DNA of 60,808 bases, taken from positions 967 through 61,774 of the forward strand of contig NZ_PEKV01000006.1 of the NCBI RefSeq assembly GCF_002796975.1, in the 5' to 3' direction. The notes beneath the pieces are model-generated. The model was not told where the DNA came from, made no database searches, and was given only the letters and a program-made list of their open reading frames with translations. The position numbers and the translations under genes are program-made. This document shows positions 7,490 through 15,235 of this stretch, piece by piece (position 1 is the first letter of the stretch; every line of letters starts with the position of its first letter). This stretch comes from Ferrovibrio sp. Lineage in GTDB: Bacteria > Pseudomonadota > Alphaproteobacteria > Ferrovibrionales > Ferrovibrionaceae.

Positions 7490-8515
7490 TTAAGCGGCCT
7501 GCTTCTTCAGATGGCGGGCGGCCAGTTCTTCGGCGATCTGCACGGCATTGAGCGCCGCACCCTTGCGCAGGTTGTCCGAGACCACCCACAGCGCCAGACC
7601 GTTCTCGACGGTGAAATCCTCGCGGATGCGCGACACGAAGGTGTTGTAGTCGCCGGCGCATTCCAGCGGCGTGATGTAGCCGGCGTCCTCGCGACGATCC
7701 AGCACCTGCACACCCGGCGCAGTGCTGAGAATCTCGCGGGCTTCCTCGGCCGAGATCGGCTGCTCGAATTCCAGGTTGACGGCTTCGGAATGGCCGATGA
7801 AGACCGGCACGCGCACGCAGGTGGCGGTCAGCTTGATCTTCGGGTCGAGGATCTTCTTGGTCTCGGCCGTCATCTTCCATTCCTCCTTGGTGTAACCGTC
7901 GTCCATGAAGACGTCGATGTGAGGAATGACGTTGAAGGCGATCTGCTTGGTGAATTTCTCGCGCACGACGGGATCATTGACCAGGATCTGCTTGGTCTGA
8001 CGCTCCAGTTCGGTGACGCCTTCATTGCCGGCGCCCGAGACGGACTGGTAGGTCGCCACCACGGCGCGCAGGACCTTCGCGCGGTCATGCAGCGGCTTCA
8101 GCGCCACGACCAGTTGGGCGGTCGAGCAGTTCGGATTGGCGATGATGCCCTTCCTGGTGTAGCCGGCAATGGCGTCGGCGTTCACCTCGGGCACCACCAG
8201 CGGGACGTCAGGGTCCATGCGCCACTGGCTCGAATTGTCGATCACGATGGCGCCCTGGGCTGCCACCCTGGGGGCCCATTCCTTCGAGGTGGCGCCGCCG
8301 GCCGAGAACAGCGCGATGTCGGTGCCGCGGAAGTCGAAGTCTTCCAGCGCCTTCACCTTGATCTTCTGGTCACCGAACATGACATCGCGGCCGACCGAGC
8401 GGCGCGAGGCGAGGGCAACCAGTTCCGATACCGGGAATTTGCGTTCGTGGAGGATGTTGAGCATTTCGCGGCCCACCACACCGGTGGCGCCGACGACGGC
8501 GACCTTGTACGCCAT
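7490..8515 (-). CDS. asd: Aspartate-semialdehyde dehydrogenase
   Basis: 341 residues. It reduces aspartyl-phosphate to aspartate semialdehyde with NADPH, the branch point to lysine, threonine and methionine. N-terminal Rossmann motif GATGVVGREML (9-19), catalytic Cys130 in NPNCSTAQLV, SGAGNEGV near residue 179, and the CVRVPVFIGHSEAVNLEF substrate-binding segment are all present. Length is typical. It stands alone on its strand with a clear downstream hairpin; the next upstream gene ends about 200 bp away. Confidence 0.96.
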   Translation of the reverse strand: MAYKVAVVGATGVVGREMLNILHERKFPVSELVALASRRSVGRDVMFGDQKIKVKALEDFDFRGTDIALFSAGGATSKEWAPRVAAQGAIVIDNSSQWRMDPDVPLVVPEVNADAIAGYTRKGIIANPNCSTAQLVVALKPLHDRAKVLRAVVATYQSVSGAGNEGVTELERQTKQILVNDPVVREKFTKQIAFNVIPHIDVFMDDGYTKEEWKMTAETKKILDPKIKLTATCVRVPVFIGHSEAVNLEFEQPISAEEAREILSTAPGVQVLDRREDAGYITPLECAGDYNTFVSRIREDFTVENGLALWVVSDNLRKGAALNAVQIAEELAARHLKKQAA

Positions 8516-8720
8516 TTCGGACCTTCTTTCTCTGCGTCCGGCAGGTCGACACCCGGCGGACAGTCAAAACACGAGGACTATGTTGGTGCCCGGCAGGCCG
8601 TGCCCGGCAGGCGAGGCGGAAAGTAGGCCCCCGCACCTCGGCAGGCAAGCGGGAAATTGTCGCGCTTGCACCCCTGTCGGGTGGGTCTAAATTACATAAG
8701 TAAAATCAAATACTTAAATA
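8516..8720. other. Gap upstream of asd, AT-rich at one end
   Basis: 205 bp between asd and the NTF2-like gene. It holds no open frame worth calling. A CACCC...GGGTG dyad sits at about 8669-8683. The tract 8691-8720 is strongly AT-rich and contains TAAAATCAAATACTTAAAT, closely matched at 31301-31320. The asd promoter must be here, but I cannot fix its hexamers. Confidence 0.5.
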
Positions 8721-9131
8721 TTATTCCATCAGGTCGTAATGAAACACCTTGGTGATGATCTGCCAGCGCCCATCCAGTTTGATGAAGGTGAGCAGATCGG
8801 TGAAGAATTTCGGCCCGATGGCGCATTCCACCCGGGCCAGCGCCGTCACCGGTCCGGCGAATTCGATGGAGACGATCCGGTCACGCCGGGTCTCGTTGCG
8901 GCTCGCCGGCGGCTCGCGCTTGTCCACCACCGGGAAATACTCGTCCATGCTGAGTTTCAGCAGCTTGCCCTCGGTGGCATTGGCATAGGTCGCCTGCGGA
9001 TGGAACACGGCGGCGAGTTTTTTTGTATCGCAGTGATACAGCCCGTCGAAATAGTCGCGCAGCACGGCGCAGAGCGTGGCGTAATCGGCGGCATTGCGGT
9101 CAACAGTGCTGAGCGGCGTCTGCTGGTTCAT
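8721..9131 (-). CDS. NTF2-fold / putative lumazine-binding family protein
   Basis: 136 residues from ATG 9131 ([20 protein letters not shown]). The pattern [25 protein letters not shown]...[10 protein letters not shown] and the C-terminal [25 protein letters not shown] fit the Lumazine_bd_2/SnoaL-like subset of the NTF2 superfamily. Members are small cone-shaped proteins with varied or unknown ligands. It is divergent from another NTF2-fold gene across about 98 bp that contains a palindromic operator, so both may be controlled by the nearby TetR protein. Confidence 0.8.
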   Translation of the reverse strand: MNQQTPLSTVDRNAADYATLCAVLRDYFDGLYHCDTKKLAAVFHPQATYANATEGKLLKLSMDEYFPVVDKREPPASRNETRRDRIVSIEFAGPVTALARVECAIGPKFFTDLLTFIKLDGRWQIITKVFHYDLME

Positions 9132-9195
9132 GGTTGTCCTCCCGGTTTCGCAAAGTAAGTAGGGACCCGCTTGCAAAAGGACAGCGGAATCTGCA

Positions 9196-9213
9196 TTGTA
9201 CCTATCGGTACAA
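9196..9213. promoter_or_regulatory. Palindromic operator candidate for TetR-type regulator
   Basis: TTGTACCTATCGGTACAA: 7-bp arms separated by TATC, a perfect inverted repeat. It lies in the divergent promoter region of two NTF2-fold genes, just before the start of the second and some 600 bp from the TetR gene at 9803. Confidence 0.6.
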
Positions 9214-9229
9214 CATGAGGATGTCCGCC

Positions 9230-9694
9230 ATGCCCCGTCCGCCGCTGCCCCCTTTCACTGCCGAAACCGCCGCCCAGAAAGCGCGTATGGCGGAAGACGC
9301 CTGGAACAGCCGCGACCCGGCGCGGGTGGCGCAGGCCTATACCGCACAGAGCCAGTGGCGCAATCGCGCCGAATTCTTCTCGGGCCGTGACCTGATCGAG
9401 CAATTCCTGCAGCGCAAATGGCAGCGCGAGCTGGACTATCGTCTGATCAAGGAAGTCTGGGCCTTCACGGAGAACCGCATCGCCGTGCGGTTTGCCTATG
9501 AATGGCATGATGACAGCGGCCAGTGGTATCGCAGCCATGGCAATGAGCAGTGGGAATTCGATGCCGAGGGCCTGATGCAGCGCCGCGAGGCCAGCATCAA
9601 CGATGTGCGCATCGCGGAGGCTGACCGCAAGTTGAAGTGGCCGCTGGGCCGGCGTCCGGACGAGCATCCGGGGCTGAGCGAACTGGGATTGTAA
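9230..9694 (+). CDS. DUF1348 / NTF2-like nuclear transport factor 2 family protein
   Basis: 154 residues from ATG 9230 ([20 protein letters not shown]). ATGs at 9215 and 9221 are in frame, but the AGGA at 9218-9221 is placed as a ribosome site for 9230. DUF1348 hallmarks are visible: [70 protein letters not shown] and a C-terminal REASINDV. The role of the family is unknown. Context: likely repressed by the TetR protein encoded next. Confidence 0.85.
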   Translation: MPRPPLPPFTAETAAQKARMAEDAWNSRDPARVAQAYTAQSQWRNRAEFFSGRDLIEQFLQRKWQRELDYRLIKEVWAFTENRIAVRFAYEWHDDSGQWYRSHGNEQWEFDAEGLMQRREASINDVRIAEADRKLKWPLGRRPDEHPGLSELGL

Positions 9695-9703
9695 TATAAT
9701 ATT

Positions 9704-9784
9704 GTCATGGCCGGCCTTGTGCCGGGCATGCACGCCTTTCTTCCTGTTTAAGACGTGGATGGCCGGCACAAGGCCGGCTATGAC
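9704..9784. repeat. Intergenic palindromic element, copy 2
   Basis: GTCATGGCCGGCCTTGTGCC ... GGCACAAGGCCGGCTATGAC. The two halves are near-perfect inverted repeats with a short AT-richer centre (ACGCCTTTCTTCC...AGACGT). It lies between the DUF1348 gene and the TetR gene, ending 19 bp before the latter. Confidence 0.8.
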
Positions 9785-9802
9785 AGTGGAGATATAAGAG
9801 AC

Positions 9803-10363
9803 ATGCCCGCCGCCCTCATATCCCGCGACGACGCCATTGCCCGTATCGCGGAAGTGTTCCGCGAACAGGGTTTCGAGGGCGCGTCGCTCAGCGCCATCAC
9901 CGAAGCCTCCGGGCTGGGCAAGGGCAGCCTGTATAATCATTTCCCCGGCGGCAAGGAGGAGATGGCAGAGGCCGTGCTCAGCCATGTCGATGCCTGGTTC
10001 GCGCGCGAGGTCTACCAGCCTCTGCGCGATGCCGCCGATACGCGCACAGCCATTGGTGACATGTTCCGCGCCGTGGATGGCTATTTCCGCAGCGGCCGGC
10101 GCATCTGCCTGGTAGGCGCCTTCGCGCTGGATGCCACCCGCGACCGTTTCGCCGCCGCCGTGCAGGACTATTTTGCGCAGTGGGTCGAGGCGCTGGCCGG
10201 CTGCCTGAAGCGCGGCGGGGCGAAACAGCCGCGTGCACTGGCCGAAGCCGTTGTTGCCGGCATCCAGGGCGCGCTGGTGCTGAGCCGGGCGCTGGACGAG
10301 CCGGCGGTATTCACGCGGCAGCTGCGCGATCTGCAGGCGCGACTGATCTCTGCGCTTGCCTGA
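9803..10363 (+). CDS. TetR/AcrR family transcriptional regulator
   Basis: 186 residues from ATG 9803. The N-terminal helix-turn-helix is clear: IARIAEVFREQGFEGASLSAITEASGLGKGSLYNHFPGGKEEM (about 11-54), followed by an all-helical ligand domain with FALDATRDRFAAAVQDYFAQW. The form resembles the LmrA/YxaF-like subgroup. It probably binds the palindrome at 9196-9213 and controls the two NTF2-fold genes, and perhaps the glutathione-transferase-type genes downstream. The inducer is unknown. Confidence 0.9.
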   Translation: MPAALISRDDAIARIAEVFREQGFEGASLSAITEASGLGKGSLYNHFPGGKEEMAEAVLSHVDAWFAREVYQPLRDAADTRTAIGDMFRAVDGYFRSGRRICLVGAFALDATRDRFAAAVQDYFAQWVEALAGCLKRGGAKQPRALAEAVVAGIQGALVLSRALDEPAVFTRQLRDLQARLISALA

Positions 10364-10417
10364 CGTTAGGTCAGCACGCTTAAGTTACCTCCAAGGTCAT
10401 AAACGGAGGACACGGCG

Positions 10418-11338
10418 ATGAGCGGCATCATCCTGCACCATTACGGCACCTCGCCGTTTTCCGAGAAGGTGCGCGTAGCATTCGGCATCAAGCAGGCCGC
10501 CTGGCAGTCGGTGAAAATCCCTGTCGTGATGCCCAAGCCGGATCTCACCCCGCTGACCGGCGGCTACCGCAAGACGCCGGTGATGCAGGTCGGCGCCGAT
10601 ATCTACTGCGACACCCAGATCATCCTGCGCGAGATCGAGCGCCGCATTCCCACGCCCACGTTCTATCCCGGTCCGGCGAAAGGCCTGGCCGAAGGCGTCG
10701 CCTTCTGGGCCGACCACCAGCTGTTCCAGGCCTCGGTCGCCGTCTTCTTCGGTGCGATGGGCGACCAGCTGCCCGATGCGCTGCTGGACGACCGTTCGAA
10801 ATTCTCCGGCCGGCCGATCGATCGTTCCAAGCTCAAGATGCAGGGCGCGGTGATGAGCGGGCCTCTCAGGGCGCATCTCGGCTGGATCGAGGACGCGCTG
10901 CATGACGGCCGTAAATTCCTGTTCGGCGACGCGCCATCTCTGGCCGATCTCGCCGTCTATCATTGCGTCTGGTTCGTGCGCGAACGCGGCAACTGCAATG
11001 ACATCGCCGACTATACCGCGCTGAATGTCTGGGCCGACCGCATGAAGGGGTTCGGCCATGGCCAGCGCAGCGATCTCGACTCGAAGGATGCCGTCGCCAT
11101 CGCGAAGACTGCCGAGCCCGAAGCGATTGCTGGCGGCGTGGCGCCGAATGCGCTCGGGCTGAAAGCGGGCGCGATGGTCAGTGTGACGCCGGACGATACC
11201 GGCCGCGACGCCACGGTGGGCGAACTGGTCGGCCTGACGGCGCAGAGCGTGACGATTGCGCGCGACACGCCAGAGGCCGGCCGCCTGCATGTGCATTTCC
11301 CGCGTGCCGGCTTCGTCCTCGTACCTGCCAGGGTTTAG
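10418..11338 (+). CDS. Glutathione S-transferase family protein with C-terminal extension
   Basis: 306 residues, preceded by GGAGGA. Residues 4-80 form the thioredoxin-like GST N-domain (IILHHYGTSPFSEKVRVAFG, then TGGYRKTPVMQVGADIYCDTQIILREIERR). Residues 90-230 form the helical C-domain (LFGDAPSLADLAVYHCVWFVR). About 75 extra residues (from about 232) are beta-rich and unlike a standard GST; I do not recognise them. It sits 4 bp upstream of a kappa-GST/isomerase gene, so the two are probably cotranscribed. Confidence 0.85.
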   Translation: MSGIILHHYGTSPFSEKVRVAFGIKQAAWQSVKIPVVMPKPDLTPLTGGYRKTPVMQVGADIYCDTQIILREIERRIPTPTFYPGPAKGLAEGVAFWADHQLFQASVAVFFGAMGDQLPDALLDDRSKFSGRPIDRSKLKMQGAVMSGPLRAHLGWIEDALHDGRKFLFGDAPSLADLAVYHCVWFVRERGNCNDIADYTALNVWADRMKGFGHGQRSDLDSKDAVAIAKTAEPEAIAGGVAPNALGLKAGAMVSVTPDDTGRDATVGELVGLTAQSVTIARDTPEAGRLHVHFPRAGFVLVPARV

Positions 11339-11342
11339 CCGC

Positions 11343-11948
11343 ATGGGAAAGCAGATCGAATTCTTCTACGACGTCTCCTCGCCATGGACCTATCTCGCCT
11401 TCGTCAATGTACAGGCGCTGGCAAAAGAAGAGGGTGCCGAGATCGTCTGGCGGCCGTTTCTCGTCGGCGGCGTGTTCAACACGGTGAACCCGACCATGTA
11501 CCGCATGCGCGAGAATCCGGTGCCGGCGCGCGACGCCTGGGTGAAGCAGGATCTGCAGGCTTGGGCGAAGCTGGCCGGCCTCAAGATCACCTTTCCGCCG
11601 AAAGTGTTTCCGGTCAATTCGGTGAAGGCTTTGCGCGGCCTGCTCTGGGCCAAGGGGGAAGGAAAAGAAGTCGAACTGGCGACGGCCTTCTTTGAACTCT
11701 ACTGGTCGGAAGATTGCGATATCTCGCACGATGAAGTGGTAGCCGAAGCCGCGCGTCGCGCGTCTCTCGACCCGGTCGCACTCGCAAAGGCGGTCACCGA
11801 ACCCCGCGTGAAGGAACAGCTGAAGGCGAATACCGATGAAGTGATTGCGCGCGGCGGTTTCGGTTCGCCCACCATGTTCGTCAACGGTGGGATGTTCTTC
11901 GGCAACGACCGCCTGCCGCTGGTGCGGGAAGCGCTGCGACGGTCGTGA
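11343..11948 (+). CDS. 2-hydroxychromene-2-carboxylate isomerase family (DsbA/kappa-GST) protein
   Basis: 201 residues from ATG 11343 (MGKQIEFFYDVSSPWTYLAF). The DVSSPWTYLA N-terminus with active Ser around residues 12-13, FLVGGVFNTVN, and the C-terminal ARGGFGSPTMFVNGGMFFGNDRLPLV are diagnostic of HCCA isomerase-like proteins. These use glutathione as cofactor for cis-trans isomerisation in naphthalene-type degradation, but most genomic members have no known substrate and no ring-degradation genes are nearby. Four bases separate it from the upstream GST gene. Confidence 0.88.
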   Translation: MGKQIEFFYDVSSPWTYLAFVNVQALAKEEGAEIVWRPFLVGGVFNTVNPTMYRMRENPVPARDAWVKQDLQAWAKLAGLKITFPPKVFPVNSVKALRGLLWAKGEGKEVELATAFFELYWSEDCDISHDEVVAEAARRASLDPVALAKAVTEPRVKEQLKANTDEVIARGGFGSPTMFVNGGMFFGNDRLPLVREALRRS

Positions 11949-11957
11949 ACACTCACC

Positions 11958-12046
11958 GTCATGGCCGGGCTTGTCCCGATCATGCACGTCTTTTCTTGAG
12001 TGTCGCGGTGGAAGGCGTGGATGCCCGGCACAAGGCCGGGCAAGAC
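11958..12046. repeat. Intergenic palindromic element, copy 3
   Basis: Begins GTCATGGCCGGGCTTGTCCC and ends GGCACAAGGCCGGGCAAGAC, with ACGTC...GGCGTGGATG in the interior. It occupies nearly all of the gap between two convergent genes, the position expected of a bidirectional terminator-like element. Confidence 0.8.
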
Positions 12047-12053
12047 AAATGGT

Positions 12054-12689
12054 TTAATTCTGCCGCAGCAGGCCCGCGCCGGAGTGGACCAGCGCCTGCA
12101 GGCCGAAGCCCAGGAAGATCACGCCGGAGATGCGCGTCACCCAGAGTTCGTGGCGGCGATAGAGCCGCCGCACTGGCGCGGCGCCGATCACCCAGACGAG
12201 AATGATATCGCCGATGATAAAGCCGACGCAGGCGGCCAGCAGCAGCGGCGGCAGGCTGGCCCAACTGAGTTCGCCGGCATGAGCGGCCAGCAACGCCGTG
12301 AACATGGCAATCGCCACGGCATAGCTTTTCGGGTTGGTAATCCCGAAAGCGAGGCCGCGGCGCAACGGCTGCGTCACCTCGGTATTCAGGGCGCCGTCTT
12401 CCCGGCGCTTCACGGTCACCGCGCGCCAGCCGAGCAGCAGCAGATACGCGCCGCAGATGACGCCGAGAATGTCGAAAACCAGCGTGCCGAGGCTGGCCGA
12501 GCCGATGATCGCCACCAGTGCCAGCGCGCCCCAGACGATATCGCCGGCGAAATGACCGGCGAGGAATTTCACGCCCGCGATACGCCCCTGCCCGGCGCCG
12601 ATGCCCAGCAGGGCCAGGAAGGCAGGGCCCGGCGTAAGCGTGTATGCCGCACCGGCAATGGCGGCGGCGAGAAGCAGCGAAAAGGACAT
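12054..12689 (-). CDS. LysE family translocator
   Basis: 211 residues, about six membrane helices. The N-terminal LTPGPAFLALLGIGAGQGRIAGVKFLAGHFAGD and the KSYAVAIAMF region match LysE/RhtB exporters of amino acids or homoserine lactones. It ends immediately beside palindromic element copy 3, convergent with the HCCA isomerase gene. Substrate cannot be told from sequence. Confidence 0.88.
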   Translation of the reverse strand: MSFSLLLAAAIAGAAYTLTPGPAFLALLGIGAGQGRIAGVKFLAGHFAGDIVWGALALVAIIGSASLGTLVFDILGVICGAYLLLLGWRAVTVKRREDGALNTEVTQPLRRGLAFGITNPKSYAVAIAMFTALLAAHAGELSWASLPPLLLAACVGFIIGDIILVWVIGAAPVRRLYRRHELWVTRISGVIFLGFGLQALVHSGAGLLRQN

Positions 12690-12822
12690 GAACCGTACTC
12701 CAAAGTGGTTCGGCAGGCGACGACAGCCGTTGCGGGCTATATCCGGAGGCAGACAAGCCTGATTGACCGGTTAATATACTATGACTTAGAACCCGCATCG
12801 TGCAGCATCGAGAGCAGGCGAT

Positions 12823-13986
12823 ATGAACAGATTTGAGCGTCACCCACGGCTGATGGTAGCCGGGATTCTGGGCGTTTTCCTTCTGCTGTGTTTGGGCGCG
12901 CTCGAATCCATTCTGCGTTTCACATCGCTGGGCGATGTCCTGGTCAATGATCCGTGGTCCTTCGCCACGCTGCGGCATCTGGAACTGCGCGAGTATCCAC
13001 CCAATACCACCTTCCGGTTCAGCCCGCCCAGTATCCGCCGATCCTCGGGCGATCCGGTCTCGGACGTCTACCTGCTGGAAACGGATGAGCAGGGTTTCAT
13101 CCAGCCTGGCCGGATGCATCGCGACCCGGATATCACGATTGCATTTCTCGGAGGCTCGACGACAGAGTGCCTGTATGTCGAGGCGCAAGAGCGATTCCCG
13201 GTTCTGCTGGGGCGCGCGCTCGAGGCCCAGCTGGGCCTCAAGATCAATATCATCAACGCAGCGCGGTCGGGCAGCAATACGCAGCATATGCAACTGGTTC
13301 TGCAGGGGAAGATTCTGCCCCTCAAACCCGACATCGTCGTGCTGATGGAAAACGTCAATGACCTTGGGGTTCTCAGCCGTTACGGCAGTTACTGGAACGA
13401 TGATCCGACCTACCGGCTAGTGCGCGAGGAGTCTCGCAGCATCGGCGCCGGCATCCGCTTTTTGCGGGATGGCTTGTTCGGATACAGCTATCGGTTGCTG
13501 CGTCACGCGGGAGCGCAAATCTCGACCGCGTTTGGTCTGTCCTCTGCACAAGCCCAGCCCAATGGGGGGGCCGTCAAGAATGAGGATTGGGCGCGGCAAT
13601 ATGAGGCATCGCTCACGCAGTTCGTGCATACAGCAAAATCCTGGGGCGCTCGGCCGGTTCTGATGACCCAGGTCGTGCTGAGCAGCGGTGACCGTCGGCG
13701 CGATGATGGTGCGGGCGGAAATTATCTCGCAGATGCCCTGCTCGCGCGGCAGGGATTCTCCGCTCAGTCCTTCGACGACATGCACAGCTATTTCAATGAA
13801 ATCGTCCGCTACGTGGCCGTCCGGCATCAGGCAGGCCTGGTCGAACTGTCGCGTGCGGGCGGGTGGAACGAGACGATGCTCTATGACGGGTTGCACTTCA
13901 GCACCCCGGGCGCACGACGCGTGTCTGCCCTTGCCGTGCCCGTACTCGCCACTGAAATCCTGCGCATTCGTCAGGAGCAGCAGTAA
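12823..13986 (+). CDS. SGNH/GDSL hydrolase family protein, membrane-anchored
   Basis: 387 residues, one N-terminal helix (10-29) and the rest presumably periplasmic. SGNH blocks: FLGGSTTE with Ser112 as nucleophile, ARSGSN with Gly150, MENVND with Asn177/179, and YDGLHFS with Asp355 and His358. Such proteins include acyl- and carbohydrate esterases. This kind is often encoded beside SxtJ, DUF5989 and carbamoyltransferase genes, as here, pointing to modification of a cell-surface polymer or secreted metabolite. Coding composition is a little less GC-biased than its neighbours. The substrate is unknown. Confidence 0.75.
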   Translation: MNRFERHPRLMVAGILGVFLLLCLGALESILRFTSLGDVLVNDPWSFATLRHLELREYPPNTTFRFSPPSIRRSSGDPVSDVYLLETDEQGFIQPGRMHRDPDITIAFLGGSTTECLYVEAQERFPVLLGRALEAQLGLKINIINAARSGSNTQHMQLVLQGKILPLKPDIVVLMENVNDLGVLSRYGSYWNDDPTYRLVREESRSIGAGIRFLRDGLFGYSYRLLRHAGAQISTAFGLSSAQAQPNGGAVKNEDWARQYEASLTQFVHTAKSWGARPVLMTQVVLSSGDRRRDDGAGGNYLADALLARQGFSAQSFDDMHSYFNEIVRYVAVRHQAGLVELSRAGGWNETMLYDGLHFSTPGARRVSALAVPVLATEILRIRQEQQ

Positions 13987-14029
13987 TACCAACCGCCCAC
14001 CCACAGGCACCAAATAGCCGGATTTCACC

Positions 14030-14533
14030 ATGCTCGCGGTGATCGCCGTTCCAGAATTCGCAGACAGTGATGCCGCTTGGATCGATGCGATCCGGCGCGC
14101 GCACGATCCGCAGTATGAGTCCGTGCCCGCGCATGTCACGCTGGTCTTTCCGTTTGAATCGGCCGATCCCGACTGGTTCGCGGGACATGTCGCATCAATT
14201 GCCGCCGTGTCCGCACCGATGGAGGTCGATTTCGACCGGCTGGCGCGGATCGAGAATCCGCATCAGCCGAAATATCGCTTCCTCAACGTGCTGCTGGCCG
14301 ATGCGGCGAGCGCTATCCCGCTGACGGCCTTATACAGGTCACTGGGTGGCAAGGGAGGCTGCGAGCCACATGTCACCCTGACGCGTTTCGGCGCGGTGTT
14401 CAGCGCGAAAGCACTCGAAAAACAGATGGGGGAACTCGGCCGCCCGGTACAGGGACGCGTCGCGGCGCTGGAATTGCTCAGCATCAGTCACGGCGCGATC
14501 CGCCGCGAGCAGCGATATGAACTAGCCATCTGA
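14030..14533 (+). CDS. 2'-5' RNA ligase family / 2H phosphoesterase
   Basis: 167 residues with two HxTx motifs: HVTL at 35-38 and HVTL at 114-117, spaced as in the two halves of 2H phosphoesterases. Members hydrolyse 2',3'-cyclic phosphates or related bonds. It is inserted between the SGNH gene and the SxtJ gene with 43 and 93 bp gaps. Whether it belongs to that module or is a bystander is not clear. Confidence 0.85.
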   Translation: MLAVIAVPEFADSDAAWIDAIRRAHDPQYESVPAHVTLVFPFESADPDWFAGHVASIAAVSAPMEVDFDRLARIENPHQPKYRFLNVLLADAASAIPLTALYRSLGGKGGCEPHVTLTRFGAVFSAKALEKQMGELGRPVQGRVAALELLSISHGAIRREQRYELAI

Positions 14534-14626
14534 GTTTGGTAACCCGGCTGAGTTTTGAGCATCATTTTGCAACTTAAGATAAATATGATAACAGCAGTTG
14601 TATATGCAGGCATGGGTGGGTAAGTC

Positions 14627-15064
14627 ATGGCGGGTCGAAATATCGGCATTCACGAACAGTTCGATCGGGAAGATGTGGTCGAAGGCCCCTCCGATCGCAG
14701 TTTCGGGTTGGTTTTCGCAGGGTTTTTCATGATCCTTGCTGCCCTGGGCTGGTGGCGTGACTCGACGAGCTGGATCTGGCTGGCGGGTGTAGCTGTCATT
14801 TTTGCTTTTGTGGCACTGGTTTGGCCGGCGCTGCTGGCGCCGCTGAACCGGCTTTGGATGAAGTTTGGCCTGCTGCTGTTTCGGGTTACCAATCCGCTGA
14901 TTCTGGGCCTGCTATTTTATGGTGTAATCACGCCTATGGGCTGGTTCATGCGCCTGGCCGGCAAAGACCCGATGCGACGTTGCTTCGAGCCGGACTCGGC
15001 CAGCTACTGGATCGGTCGCACGCCGCCAGGCCCTGCACCGGACAGCATGAAAAATCAGTTCTGA
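14627..15064 (+). CDS. SxtJ family membrane protein
   Basis: 145 residues with at least two long hydrophobic segments (about 27-68, with a W-R-D turn, and 82-107). It matches the small SxtJ family first named in saxitoxin clusters but widespread next to carbamoyltransferases. No catalytic motif is visible, and the role is unknown. It is followed 7 bp later by a DUF5989 gene and then the carbamoyltransferase, one apparent operon. Confidence 0.8.
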   Translation: MAGRNIGIHEQFDREDVVEGPSDRSFGLVFAGFFMILAALGWWRDSTSWIWLAGVAVIFAFVALVWPALLAPLNRLWMKFGLLLFRVTNPLILGLLFYGVITPMGWFMRLAGKDPMRRCFEPDSASYWIGRTPPGPAPDSMKNQF

Positions 15065-15071
15065 GGTCGTT

Positions 15072-15224
15072 ATGCTCGCTTTTGTCACGGAACTCTGGGC
15101 CTTCATGCGGGCGCGTAAAAAGTTCTGGCTGCTACCGATCATGATCATGATGGTACTGTTCGGTGCGCTGATCGTGCTGGCTAAAGGCAGTGCGGTAGCG
15201 CCCTTCATTTATACCCTTTTCTGA
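15072..15224 (+). CDS. DUF5989 family small membrane protein
   Basis: 50 residues (begins MLAFVTELWAFMRARKKFW, ends IYTLF). A single membrane helix from about residue 20 to 40 follows a basic RARKK stretch. ELWxFMRxRKKFWLLPI is the signature of DUF5989, almost always encoded between SxtJ and carbamoyltransferase genes. It is too short for most gene callers, so it could be missed. Its stop lies 11 bp before the GTG of the carbamoyltransferase. Confidence 0.85.
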   Translation: MLAFVTELWAFMRARKKFWLLPIMIMMVLFGALIVLAKGSAVAPFIYTLF

Positions 15225-15235
15225 TTTCACCATCC

